Below are positions 16,227-25,218 of a stretch of 64,000 nt of DNA, piece after piece (the first letter of the stretch is position 1; every line of letters begins with the position of its first letter). Below the pieces are notes generated by a model. That model saw nothing but the letters and a program-made list of their open reading frames with translations, did not search any database and was not told the DNA's origin. Source of the DNA: Prevotella melaninogenica (GTDB taxonomy: Bacteria > Bacteroidota > Bacteroidia > Bacteroidales > Bacteroidaceae); the NCBI RefSeq assembly GCF_013267595.1, contig NZ_CP054011.1:572147-636146 (forward strand), in the 5' to 3' direction. The translations under genes were made by a program, and so were the position numbers.

Positions 16227-17531
16227 ATGACCAAAGCACTTTCGTTATTTGAATTAAACAGTCTTGTTGCAGATGTGATAGATGCAACTCTGTCACGTTC
16301 TTATTGGGTGGAAGCAGAATTGTCTGAAGCCCGTGAGAATCGTGGACACTGTTATATGGAGCTGATTGAGAAGAATGAAGGGAGCAATGTACCTATAGCA
16401 CGTGCTTCAGCAAAGTGTTGGAGCAACATTTGGACACTTATTAAGCCTGCTTTTGTTCGTATTACAGGTCAGGAAATACGAGCAGGAATGAAGGTAATGT
16501 TACAAGTTCATGCTCAATTTCATCCTCAGTATGGCTTCTCTTGGATAGTTGATGATATCAATCCTGAGTATACGATGGGTGATATGATGCGTAAGCGGCA
16601 AGAGATTATCCGTCAATTAAAGGCTGAAGGAGTCTTTGATTTGCAAAAAGAACTTTGTCTTCCGATGTTTGCTCAGCGTATAGCTGTAATCTCTTCTGAG
16701 ACCGCTGCTGGTTATGGTGACTTCTGTAATCAGTTGGAAACTAATGAGTATGGACTCTATTTCCACGTAGAATTGTTTCCTGCTATTATGCAGGGCGACT
16801 CTGTTGAACAGAGTATAATAAACGCTTTGAATCAAATCAATAGTCGTGAAGAAGATTTCGACTGTGTTGTTATTATTCGTGGTGGTGGCGCAACAGCCGA
16901 CCTTAGCGGTTTTGATACCTTGAATCTTGCTGAGAATGTGGCAAACTTTCCATTACCAATTATAACAGGTATTGGGCACGAACGTGATGAAAGCATCTTG
17001 GATATGGTATCGTTTCAACGTGTGAAAACACCAACTGCCGTCGCTGCTTATCTCATAGATTATCTTGCTTCAACGTTGATGAGAGTAGAAAACGCACAAG
17101 TTGCGATAGTTGATGGTGTCAAGAAAGCTTTAGAGGTTGAGAAAATGCGTATTCAACATATTGGTTCACATATTCCAGTATTGTTTTCTGTGGTTCGTAC
17201 TAAGCAGGAGGCTTGGCTTGAGGGCTTATCTCAACGTCTGGTGATGAGAATGAATGAAACTATCAAACAGGCTGATTTTCATGTAAGCACGTTACAAAAT
17301 CGTCTGTTACCCACACTGCAAAATAAGTTGTCCAGTGAGCATCATCGACTCGATATACTTGAACAGCGGGCAAGGTTGCTTGACCCTTCTTTACTTTTAA
17401 AGCGTGGGTACAGTATTACTTTGTGTAATGGTAAAACAATTCGTAACGCTAAAGATTTAAAGATAGGTGATACGATAACAACACGTTTTGAGGCTGGCGA
17501 GGTAGAGAGTAAGGTAGAGCATTTATCTTAA
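16227..17531 (+). CDS. xseA: Exodeoxyribonuclease VII, large subunit
   Basis: XseA is the catalytic subunit of the exonuclease that trims single-stranded DNA from both ends in repair. The 434-residue protein starts with an OB-fold domain (LFELNSLVADVIDATLSRSYWVEAELSE). The catalytic core has PMFAQRIAVISSETAAGYGDF, VVIIRGGGATADLSGFD and TGIGHERDESILD. A long coiled-coil region follows and the conserved ending is LLKRGYSITLCNGK. It lies 28 bases after the protease gene and 40 before xseB, so the two subunits are co-expressed. Confidence 0.96.
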   Translation: MTKALSLFELNSLVADVIDATLSRSYWVEAELSEARENRGHCYMELIEKNEGSNVPIARASAKCWSNIWTLIKPAFVRITGQEIRAGMKVMLQVHAQFHPQYGFSWIVDDINPEYTMGDMMRKRQEIIRQLKAEGVFDLQKELCLPMFAQRIAVISSETAAGYGDFCNQLETNEYGLYFHVELFPAIMQGDSVEQSIINALNQINSREEDFDCVVIIRGGGATADLSGFDTLNLAENVANFPLPIITGIGHERDESILDMVSFQRVKTPTAVAAYLIDYLASTLMRVENAQVAIVDGVKKALEVEKMRIQHIGSHIPVLFSVVRTKQEAWLEGLSQRLVMRMNETIKQADFHVSTLQNRLLPTLQNKLSSEHHRLDILEQRARLLDPSLLLKRGYSITLCNGKTIRNAKDLKIGDTITTRFEAGEVESKVEHLS

Positions 17532-17571
17532 AAGAGCATATTATTCCATATATTATTAATGTAAAAAGGCA

Positions 17572-17760
17572 ATGAAAGAAATAAAATACGAAGAAGCAGT
17601 TCATAAATTGGAAGCTATTGTAGATAAAATGGAACGTGGAGAACTTGATATAGACTCTATGGCTGCCCAATTAAAAGAAGCTCAAGAGTTAGTAAAGCTC
17701 TGTAAACAAAAACTTAAGCGTACCGACAACGAGATTCAGAAGCTTTTAGGAAAGCAATAA
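17572..17760 (+). CDS. xseB: Exodeoxyribonuclease VII, small subunit
   Basis: The 62-residue helical protein matches XseB: KYEEAVHKLEAIVDKMERGELDIDSMAAQLKEA followed by KLCKQKLKRTDNEIQKLL. XseB subunits wrap around the XseA helices in the holoenzyme. Its position directly after xseA supports the call. Confidence 0.95.
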   Translation: MKEIKYEEAVHKLEAIVDKMERGELDIDSMAAQLKEAQELVKLCKQKLKRTDNEIQKLLGKQ

Positions 17761-17816
17761 TTCTCTATTTTCTTATTTAGAAAACGAAATGTAAGTTTAA
17801 TTAACTTGTTATTTGG

Positions 17817-17847
17817 TTGCATGGTAAGAATATTTTGTTTACTTTTG
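17817..17847 (+). promoter_or_regulatory. Promoter of ilvE
   Basis: TTG (17817-17819) and TACTTTTG (17840-17847) are 20 bases apart, 40 bases before the ATG at 17888. Confidence 0.65.
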
Positions 17848-17887
17848 TAGATAATTGTCATGAATAATAACTTAACACGAAAATAAT

Positions 17888-18904
17888 ATGAAGGATATAG
17901 AATGGTCAAGTTTATCATTTGGCTATATGCCAACTGATTATAATGTTCGCTGTTACTATCGCAATGGAAAGTGGGGTGAGGTAGAAGTCAGTTCAGATGA
18001 GTATCTTAAACTTCACATGGCAGCAACTTGTCTTCACTATGGTCAAGAGGCTTTTGAGGGATTGAAGGCATATCGTTGTCCAGATGGTAAAGTGCGTGTT
18101 TTTCGTGTAGAGGAAAATGCAAAACGTTTGCAGAATACAAGTCGTGGTATTGTGATGCCAGAAGTACCAACAGAGTTGTTTGCAGAAATGGTTAAGAAGG
18201 TTGTTCGTCTTAATCAAGAATATATTCCACCTTACGAGAGTGGTGCCTCACTCTATATTCGTCCGTTGTTAATTGGTACATCTGCTCAGGTGGGTGTTCG
18301 TCCAGCAGAGGAATATTGCTTCTTAATCTTTGTTACCCCTGTTGGTCCTTACTTTAAGGGTGGCTTCTGTGCTAATCCTTATGTTATTGTTCGTGATGTT
18401 GACCGTGCTGCCCCATTGGGAACTGGTATGTATAAGGTAGGTGGTAACTATGCTGCATCACTTAGAGCAAATCGTCGTGCACATGAGCAAGGTTATGCAT
18501 CAGAGTTCTATTTGGATGCAAAGGAGAAGAAGTATGTTGACGAGTGTGGTGCAGCCAACTTCTTTGGTATCAAGGATGATACTTACGTTACTCCTAAGTC
18601 AAGTTCTATCTTGCCATCTATAACGAACAAGAGTCTGATGCAGATTGCTGAAGACCTTGGAATGAAGGTAGAGCGTCGTCCTATTTCAGAAGATGAATTG
18701 GATAGCTTTGAGGAAGCTGGTGCTTGTGGTACAGCAGCTGTTATCTCTCCGATATCACATCTTGATGATACGGAGACGGGTAAGGTTTATAGTTTTGGTG
18801 ACAAACCAGGACCATGGTCTACCAAGCTTTATGAAACCCTCCGTGGTATTCAGTATGGCACGATAGAAGACAAGCATGGTTGGACAACTGTAGTAATTGA
18901 ATAA
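17888..18904 (+). CDS. ilvE: Branched-chain amino acid aminotransferase
   Basis: IlvE is a pyridoxal phosphate enzyme that swaps amino groups between glutamate and the keto acids of valine, leucine and isoleucine. The 338-residue protein is of the longer (type II) class. It has LHYGQEAFEGLKAYR, SGASLYIRPLLIGT, GTGMYKVGGNYAASL with the PLP-binding Lys, and VDECGAANFFGI. EEAGACGTAAVISP completes it. It is a single gene with promoter and strong terminator. Confidence 0.95.
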   Translation: MKDIEWSSLSFGYMPTDYNVRCYYRNGKWGEVEVSSDEYLKLHMAATCLHYGQEAFEGLKAYRCPDGKVRVFRVEENAKRLQNTSRGIVMPEVPTELFAEMVKKVVRLNQEYIPPYESGASLYIRPLLIGTSAQVGVRPAEEYCFLIFVTPVGPYFKGGFCANPYVIVRDVDRAAPLGTGMYKVGGNYAASLRANRRAHEQGYASEFYLDAKEKKYVDECGAANFFGIKDDTYVTPKSSSILPSITNKSLMQIAEDLGMKVERRPISEDELDSFEEAGACGTAAVISPISHLDDTETGKVYSFGDKPGPWSTKLYETLRGIQYGTIEDKHGWTTVVIE

Positions 18905-18950
18905 TCTTTTGTAGAACGAGAATGCGTTTATAAAGATAAGTATAGAAAAC

Positions 18951-19010
18951 AAAGATTTGTATCAAAGTTCAGGTTTACTTTTAGTAACCGCTTTGATGCA
19001 AATCTTTTTT
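18951..19010 (+). terminator. Intrinsic terminator of ilvE
   Basis: A 17-base stem (18951-18967 with 18991-19007, one mismatch) is followed by a T-run. Confidence 0.8.
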
Positions 19011-19117
19011 GACATATAAAAGTACGATGAAATACGTTTGTATTCCCGTTTGGGTGTAGACCTCATCCCAATAATATAAAAATACACTTTTTCATAACAA
19101 TATATAGCAACTTAATT

Positions 19118-19176
19118 AGTGCTCAGCACCATTGGTGTTTATCATCAGTACGACATGTGCGGGGCAATAACACATC
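19118..19176. repeat. 22-base-period palindrome array 2 (decayed)
   Basis: AGCACCATTGGTGTT is centred at 19132. A weaker palindrome around ACATGTGC (about 19155) and a half-site AACACATC (about 19172) follow at roughly 22-base steps. Confidence 0.65.
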
Positions 19177-19272
19177 ATCTAAAAAGGAGTATAAATATAG
19201 CTGGGATGATAAAATAGATGTGTGATATGAGTTTAATAAGCATGTGAAAAAATCATATTTTTGGGCTGATAA

Positions 19273-19304
19273 TTTGGAAAAATAACAATAATGTTGTAAT
19301 TTTG
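19273..19304 (+). promoter_or_regulatory. Promoter of ferritin
   Basis: TTTG (19273-19276), 20 bases, TAATTTTG (19297-19304). The leader of about 60 bases contains a perfect palindrome AGTAATTAATTACT at 19338-19351. Confidence 0.75.
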
Positions 19305-19369
19305 CAGTCGGAATTATTATTAGTGACTAACGAAGTAAGTAATTAATTACTAATTAAAAAGAACAAGAA

Positions 19370-19855
19370 ATGAATATATCAAAGAAGATGCAGGATGCGT
19401 TCAATGCGCAGATTGCAGCAGAAATGTGGTCATCAAATCTCTATTTACAGATGTCATGCTGGTTCCGTAAGGAAGGCTGGAAGGGCTTCTCAGGCTGGAT
19501 GTACAAGCAGGCTGAAGAGGAGAGACAGCACGCAATGGATATGGCTCAGTTTGTTCTTCATCGTGGTGGTGAGGTTATCCTTACCAGTATCGACGCTGTT
19601 AAGACAAGTTGGACAGACGCTAAGGAGGCTTTTGTTGATACATTTGCTCATGAGCAGAAGGTTACAGAACTTATCAACAAGTTGGCAGATGTTGCTGATG
19701 AGGAGAAGGACCGCGCATCACAGAACTTCATTGCAAAGTATATTGATGAGCAAGTAGAGGAAGAGAAGAATGTTAAGGATATTCTCGATTCATTCGCTCA
19801 CTTGGAAAGCCATGCTATTGCACATATTGATAGCAAGCTTGAGCAGGCTCGTTAA
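19370..19855 (+). CDS. ftnA: Ferritin
   Basis: This 161-residue ferritin oxidises and stores iron in a 24-subunit shell. The four-helix bundle shows the ferroxidase ligands: E17 in AQIAAEMWSSNLYLQM, E50/E51 and H53 in AEEERQHAMDM, and later EEQ-type residues in DEQVEEEKNV. Length and motifs match the non-haem bacterial type (no Met of bacterioferritin). It has its own promoter and strong terminator. Confidence 0.96.
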   Translation: MNISKKMQDAFNAQIAAEMWSSNLYLQMSCWFRKEGWKGFSGWMYKQAEEERQHAMDMAQFVLHRGGEVILTSIDAVKTSWTDAKEAFVDTFAHEQKVTELINKLADVADEEKDRASQNFIAKYIDEQVEEEKNVKDILDSFAHLESHAIAHIDSKLEQAR

Positions 19856-19871
19856 GACTTAAAAAGGATAT

Positions 19872-19910
19872 AAAAAGTGTCAAAGCTACTTGCTTTGACA
19901 CTTTTTTTTA
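19872..19910 (+). terminator. Intrinsic terminator of ferritin
   Basis: A 15-base perfect stem (19872-19886 with 19892-19906) with a TACTT loop and a T-run. Confidence 0.9.
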
Positions 19911-19922
19911 TGCTTTTATGAG

Positions 19923-19992
19923 GCCCAAATCAGTCATCAGACCACAATATGTATAATTCTTATTATTTTGGTATTGTTCCCTAACATCATTA
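19923..19992 (+). repeat. MITE-like repeat, left fragment (copy D)
   Basis: It begins CCCAAATCAGTCATCAGACC and follows copy A through CCTAACATCAT, then the similarity stops. Confidence 0.7.
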
Positions 19993-20009
19993 AGGGAGTA
20001 TTGTGATAT

Positions 20010-20543
20010 TTATTTGTTCGGCTTCGTTTGATTCGTATTTTTTATCATGTCTTTATTCAGATGAGTGACAAATATCTGCTGTCCACCTTTACTAAATACG
20101 ACTTTATACACACCTCCAGCTTTATCTTTTCTTTCGTAAGTATAAGCAAATTTGTTAATATCCCAACACGTATCATGCTGTGCTGCAAGGTCTATTCTCT
20201 GATAAAACTCTTTATTTGGAATCGTATCAAGAAGTAGTGTTGCTGAATAGTTGCCACTTTCTACCGATTCTTCGTCAGCCGCTAAACTAACAGAATCGGG
20301 TATAAAAGGTATTGCTTTTGCTGTCTTATACTTAGGAAAGCGAATAGAGGTAATGCTCTGTAAATCAACATTTAGTTTACCATTCTCAACATGTGGCATA
20401 AACTCTTTTGCGGCAACAGTATCTCCATTGTTACTGCCTTCTATAGTTTTGCTTTGATTACAAGACACAATAGCAATAATGATGAAAACAATACCAAAAA
20501 CGATTGTTGCTATAATTTTTGAAAGACTCTTTTTCTTCTCCAT
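20010..20543 (-). CDS. Hypothetical lipoprotein
   Basis: The family is not recognised. The 177-residue protein has a basic start, one long hydrophobic segment (IIATIVFGIVFIIIAIVSC) and a Cys that fits a lipobox (AIVSC), so it is membrane-attached. The rest is polar and ends in GGVYKVVFSKGGQQIFVTHL. Its ATG overlaps the last base of the stop codon of the helicase gene (TAATG), which suggests translational coupling and shared regulation. Confidence 0.65.
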   Translation of the reverse strand: MEKKKSLSKIIATIVFGIVFIIIAIVSCNQSKTIEGSNNGDTVAAKEFMPHVENGKLNVDLQSITSIRFPKYKTAKAIPFIPDSVSLAADEESVESGNYSATLLLDTIPNKEFYQRIDLAAQHDTCWDINKFAYTYERKDKAGGVYKVVFSKGGQQIFVTHLNKDMIKNTNQTKPNK

Positions 20544-22318
20544 TATTTATTATCTTTTTCGGTTGAATGTTTTAATTTCTTCAATCTTTTCTGTGCTGTT
20601 GGATTATCAGGATAGAGTGCAATAGCCTTCTCATAATTGGCAATAGCTGCCTCATTCATTTCTTCACGCTCGCACTCTTTACCCATCATAACATATTCTA
20701 CTGACAGCTCTTTGAGATACTCATTCTTCTTAGCTTGTTGTCGCTTAAGTTCCTCATTTTCATTACGTAGCTGGTTAATGAGGTTCAGTTTTCGTCTGAT
20801 ATACCGCTTGGCTGCTGGTCGTTCAATATCATAACGGCTATGAATAGCAAGAAAAAAGCTACACAGGAAAGCATCAAAGTCTCCCTTGTCGAAAGCACAT
20901 ACAGCATCGTAGTATTCTTTATCAGCCTTGCTCTGTTTGAGTACTGTCGATATAATATTATTATCGTTGTAGTGTCTGGCAAAATGTGTTACTTCACTTC
21001 TTACAAAGACCTCATTTCTACGCAGTGGTTCCTTAAGTGTAATACCTTCAAGACTGGTACAGCGTGATAGAGCAACATATGCCTGACCACCAGCAAAGAC
21101 ACCGCCTGTAAAATCAATATTTACGTTCTTGAAAGTTAGTCCCTGACTCTTATGTACAGTGATAGCCCAAGCCAACTTAATGGGGAATTGTATATAAGTA
21201 CCTATTTGTTCCTCTTCAATTCGTTGTTCTTCCTCATTGAATCGGTACCTTATATTCTCCCACATCTCATGTTGCACCTGTAAGTCATCTCCCTCTTCTG
21301 TATGGACATAGAGGATTCCAGCTTCCTCATCAATACCGATAATAATACCTAAGGTTCCATTAACCCATTGTTTTTCAATGTCATTTTTGATAAACATGAT
21401 ATGTGCTCCCACCTTGAGGTTTAACTCAATAGGAGTAGGGAGGCTACTCTCAGGAAACTCTCCTTTGATTTCACCTAAGAACATCACAGGGTCTCCATCA
21501 AGGCTATCAAGTCCTTCATTGTTTATCCAGTCTACTGTATCTCGCTTAGTCGATAGGGTAATGGTGAAATCTCCTTCCGGCTTGTTTGTATTCTCCAAAC
21601 TTGCACCAACACGTTCATTGATATGGTTGAAATCTGTGTCAGTAACCTGATTCGTACGGATATGGTCAAGAATAGAAATAAAGTGAGGGTCGTTTTGACG
21701 GTAGACTTTATTGAGTTCAATACTCACAAGTGGATAATCTTGGAACACCTTTGCATCAAAGAAGTAGCTACTTGGGTAATAGGGTTGTAGGAGTCGACGA
21801 TCCTCTTCCTTTAGAACAGGTTCTAACTGATAAATGTCGCCTACCAAGAGAAGCTGTTTCCCACCGAATGGCTCGCGCATATTACGATTGTATATGCGCA
21901 GTACTTTGTCGATGAAGTCGATGATGTCAGCTCTAACCATACTAATCTCATCAATAATGATTAGTTCGACTTCCCGCAAAAGTTTACACTTGTCACCATT
22001 GTATTTCATTGTGCTGCGTAGATTACGAGCAGAATAACGTTTGTCAGTTGGGACAAGAGGATAGAATGGAAGTTTGAAGAAGCTATGCAGTGTACTACCA
22101 CCTGCATTGATAGCAGCTATACCTGTGGGTGCAAGAATAATATGTTTTTTCTTTGTTGTCGCAGCAATGTAACGTAGAAATGTAGACTTTCCTGTTCCTG
22201 CTTTTCCAGTGAGGAATAGGGAATTGTTTGTAAACTGAATAATCTGAAGTGCTTTTTGCAACTCTGTATTATCCAAGTCAATCGTATTTACGTCTATGTT
22301 TACCTTCTTTTGTGACAT
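20543..22318 (-). CDS. Pif1/RecD-like DNA helicase with C-terminal TPR
   Basis: The 591-residue superfamily 1 helicase has Walker A GKAGTGKST (37-45), GIAAINAGGSTLHSFF, motif II IIIDEISM, and VGDIYQLEPV. Near residue 400 WAITVHKSQGLTF and VALSRCTSLEGI follow (the RecD/Pif1 UvrD_C-like part). Such enzymes unwind DNA 5' to 3'. The C-terminus adds a coiled coil and a TPR-like repeat (MNEAAIANYEKAIALYPDNP), pointing to a partner protein. It is coupled to the lipoprotein gene downstream. No clear promoter box is visible just upstream. Confidence 0.85.
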   Translation of the reverse strand: MSQKKVNIDVNTIDLDNTELQKALQIIQFTNNSLFLTGKAGTGKSTFLRYIAATTKKKHIILAPTGIAAINAGGSTLHSFFKLPFYPLVPTDKRYSARNLRSTMKYNGDKCKLLREVELIIIDEISMVRADIIDFIDKVLRIYNRNMREPFGGKQLLLVGDIYQLEPVLKEEDRRLLQPYYPSSYFFDAKVFQDYPLVSIELNKVYRQNDPHFISILDHIRTNQVTDTDFNHINERVGASLENTNKPEGDFTITLSTKRDTVDWINNEGLDSLDGDPVMFLGEIKGEFPESSLPTPIELNLKVGAHIMFIKNDIEKQWVNGTLGIIIGIDEEAGILYVHTEEGDDLQVQHEMWENIRYRFNEEEQRIEEEQIGTYIQFPIKLAWAITVHKSQGLTFKNVNIDFTGGVFAGGQAYVALSRCTSLEGITLKEPLRRNEVFVRSEVTHFARHYNDNNIISTVLKQSKADKEYYDAVCAFDKGDFDAFLCSFFLAIHSRYDIERPAAKRYIRRKLNLINQLRNENEELKRQQAKKNEYLKELSVEYVMMGKECEREEMNEAAIANYEKAIALYPDNPTAQKRLKKLKHSTEKDNK

Positions 22319-22455
22319 TGATTGGGGGGCTTTAGTTCCCTTTGCAGTTGGTAGTTATGTTTGATACTAAGTTATATTTATGCCTTGCGCCTTTTCTGTA
22401 TAATTACAACGACCTATTGTTAAGTTTACTGACAAGAGGCTATAGATAAAACAAA

Positions 22456-22509
22456 AACCTTCATATATACTCACAGAGGTAAAAGTCTCTGTGAATATAT
22501 AGAAGTTTG
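22456..22509. terminator. Hairpin between PBP1A and helicase genes
   Basis: CTTCATATATACTCACAGAG pairs with CTCTGTGAATATATAGAAG, a stem of about 19 bases with one mismatch, flanked by short A and T runs. As PBP1A is transcribed toward it, it could end that unit. Confidence 0.65.
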
Positions 22510-22615
22510 TTGTTTGAGGAAGAGAATTGATAGTTATTAATCAATTACCAAAGTATTCTGATTTCTTTATCAACCAAAAGTAATCATAAGTTCCATTTTA
22601 AGAATTACGAATTAC

Positions 22616-25141
22616 TTAAATTTCCATATCTTCACTGCGTGGCTTCTTCGCCTTCTTTATAATTTGAGGCGATTCATTATTAGAACTATTGCCCTGCCGT
22701 TCTGGAGTAGGTTGTGGAGCTGGTTCTAATATAAAGCCACCCTCGTCTGTATTTTCGTGTCCGTCGATAGGTTCTTCCTCTTCCTCCTGATGACGTCTAT
22801 GTCCTGTTGTAAAGTCACGCAAAGAATCAGGAGCAGCACGCCGAACTACTGTAGGTTGACAGTTGTACATTGAAGGGTCGATATCCTCGTCTGGATCTAA
22901 CTGCCACTTAGCATGATACTTTTGGAAAGCCTTGTCGCGCATTAAGCTGTAAATAAACTCTCCACAGATAGGTAGTGCAGTCTTTGAACCCTGTCCTAAG
23001 GCTCCTGTACGGAAGTGGATGGAGCGATATTCACCACCAACCCATGCACCAACGACAAGTTTAGGGCTGACTGCCATAAACCAAGCATCAGAGTGGTTAT
23101 TACTTGTACCAGTTTTTCCTCCCCAGTCTGTATCCCCAAAAGTATAATGGCGTAATGCTTGACTTGTACCACCACCTTCGTTCACACCAGCCTTCAACAT
23201 TTCCTGCATGAGGAATGCAGTCTTGTAAGGTAATGCTCTCTCGTGGTCTTTTGGTGCTACATATACCTCGTTTCCGTCTTTATCTAAGATACGTGTAACG
23301 ACAACTGGAACATGATGTTCACCATCATTTGCTACAGTACTATAGGCATTTACCAATTCTAATAAGTTTACGTCGCTTGAACCGAGTGCCAATGAAGGCT
23401 CATCATCCAACGGACTCTTAATACCCATCTCCTGAGCTGTACGGATAATATTCTTGATGCCCATCTCCTGTCCTAAGCGTACAGCAATGGAATTTATACT
23501 GCGAGCAAAAGCACTCTTCAGTGTAATAGAATCATTAGAGAATCTACCATTGGCATTGTGTGGTGTCCAAGTCTTCATCTGACCAGTCTTCTTATCAAGA
23601 ACCTGCATACTGATATATTCATCACGACGTTTATCACAAGGGGTCAGTCCTTGATTGAATGCCTCTGAGTAGACGAATAGTTTGAAGGTTGAACCTGGTT
23701 GACGCTGTGCAACAACCTTATCATATTTCCATGTTTTGAAATCAATGTCACCCACCCAAGCTCTTACCGCACCAGTCTCTGGTTCCATAGCAACCATAGC
23801 ACAGTGCATGAATTTAACCATATAACGGATAGAGTCCATTGATGACATTTCTTTCTCAATATGCCCCTTTTCATAGTCGAAGAGAGTCACCTTATGCGGT
23901 TTGTTGAGATAATAGAGAACGCTATCAGGCTGGTTAGGGTATTTCTGTAATAGCTTCTTATAGAAAGGCTGACGTTCAGCAATGCCCTCAATAAAGCCAG
24001 GAATCTCATTTCCCTTTGCATCGCGCCAAGGCTGCATACCTCTCCAGTGGTTATCAAAAGTTTGTTGAACCTTTTCCATCTGCTTTGTTGCAGCTTGCTC
24101 AGCATACTTCTGCATACGAGTGTCAATGGTGGTATAGATTTTTAAACCACTGCTATAGAGGTCGTAACCATTGTCTTTCATCCAATCTTTGAAGTATTCT
24201 GATATATACTCACGGAAGTACTGGGCTTGACCATCATAGTTTTCTTCCACGTGTATATCCAGCTTCATAGGTTGCTTAGAGTATAGTGCGTACTCATCAT
24301 GTGGTAATACATTATGTGTAACCATATTATACAGCACAGTGTTACGACGACGAATAGAATTCTTTGGGTGCAAGATTGGATTATAATAAGTAGTAGCTTT
24401 CAACATACCTACTAACGTTGCAGCTTGATCAATAGATAACTTTGAAGGACTTGTATTAAAATAAGTCTTAGCAGCTGTCTTTACACCAAAGGAATTGTTG
24501 CCAAAGTCAACGGTGTTGGCATACATTGTCAGGATTTCTTTCTTTGAATAGATTAACTCTAACTTCACAGCAATAATCCATTCCTTACTCTTCATAATAA
24601 GCATTCGCAAGCCTGGTACATGACCTAATAGACCTGAAGAATATTGCGTACGAACACGGAACATATTCTTCGCCAACTGCTGTGTGATGGTTGATGCACC
24701 ACGACCTCCACTACCTGTTACGGCATCCTTGATGGCACCACCGATACCCATAAAGTCTATACCATTATGGCTATAGAAGCGCTCGTCCTCTGTGCTGATG
24801 AGTGCATTCCAGAATGCAGGGGTTACCTCCTCATACTTTACTGGTGTACGATTCTCTTTATAGAATCTACCAATGAGGACAGAGTCTGCACTATAAATCT
24901 CTGATGCAGCATAGGTTGGAGGAGTTTTTATATCAATAAAACCTGGTGACTTGCCAAAGAGCCAAAGGAAGTTAATGTCTACCATTCCTAAATAGAGGAA
25001 GATAGCTACAAAGAAAGATACTGTTCCGACAGCCATCTTCGTGTACCAAGCACGACCTTTATATAGTTTTGCGTACCATGGGAAGAAATTGAAAATTCCT
25101 CGGAATATACTTCTAATGAATTTAAATATTTTCTTTATCAT
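22616..25141 (-). CDS. mrcA: Penicillin-binding protein 1A (bifunctional)
   Basis: This 841-residue class A PBP polymerises and crosslinks peptidoglycan. It has a cytoplasmic tail and a membrane helix (about 36-57). The transglycosylase domain has STEDERFYSHNGID (117-130) and GRGASTITQQLAKN (147-159). The transpeptidase has S484-x-x-K487 (GSTFKLF), SIN (548-550) and KTG (676-678). The C-terminal tail is disordered, rich in Glu, Pro and Asn, with a basic end. An inserted region (about 355-440) separates the two enzyme domains, as in other Bacteroidetes PBP1A proteins I recall. Confidence 0.95.
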   Translation of the reverse strand: MIKKIFKFIRSIFRGIFNFFPWYAKLYKGRAWYTKMAVGTVSFFVAIFLYLGMVDINFLWLFGKSPGFIDIKTPPTYAASEIYSADSVLIGRFYKENRTPVKYEEVTPAFWNALISTEDERFYSHNGIDFMGIGGAIKDAVTGSGGRGASTITQQLAKNMFRVRTQYSSGLLGHVPGLRMLIMKSKEWIIAVKLELIYSKKEILTMYANTVDFGNNSFGVKTAAKTYFNTSPSKLSIDQAATLVGMLKATTYYNPILHPKNSIRRRNTVLYNMVTHNVLPHDEYALYSKQPMKLDIHVEENYDGQAQYFREYISEYFKDWMKDNGYDLYSSGLKIYTTIDTRMQKYAEQAATKQMEKVQQTFDNHWRGMQPWRDAKGNEIPGFIEGIAERQPFYKKLLQKYPNQPDSVLYYLNKPHKVTLFDYEKGHIEKEMSSMDSIRYMVKFMHCAMVAMEPETGAVRAWVGDIDFKTWKYDKVVAQRQPGSTFKLFVYSEAFNQGLTPCDKRRDEYISMQVLDKKTGQMKTWTPHNANGRFSNDSITLKSAFARSINSIAVRLGQEMGIKNIIRTAQEMGIKSPLDDEPSLALGSSDVNLLELVNAYSTVANDGEHHVPVVVTRILDKDGNEVYVAPKDHERALPYKTAFLMQEMLKAGVNEGGGTSQALRHYTFGDTDWGGKTGTSNNHSDAWFMAVSPKLVVGAWVGGEYRSIHFRTGALGQGSKTALPICGEFIYSLMRDKAFQKYHAKWQLDPDEDIDPSMYNCQPTVVRRAAPDSLRDFTTGHRRHQEEEEEPIDGHENTDEGGFILEPAPQPTPERQGNSSNNESPQIIKKAKKPRSEDMEI

Positions 25142-25209
25142 TGATTGACAACCTTCAAGTTTTAAAGCTACTTGCCTATGTTTATAATATTGCTATAATA
25201 TGTTTAATA

Positions 25210-25217
25210 CAAAAGTA
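25210..25217 (-). promoter_or_regulatory. Possible -7 box for PBP1A
   Basis: TACTTTTG on the minus strand lies 68 bases before the start, just past the miaA stop. No -33 element is seen. Confidence 0.4.
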
Positions 25218-25218
25218 C

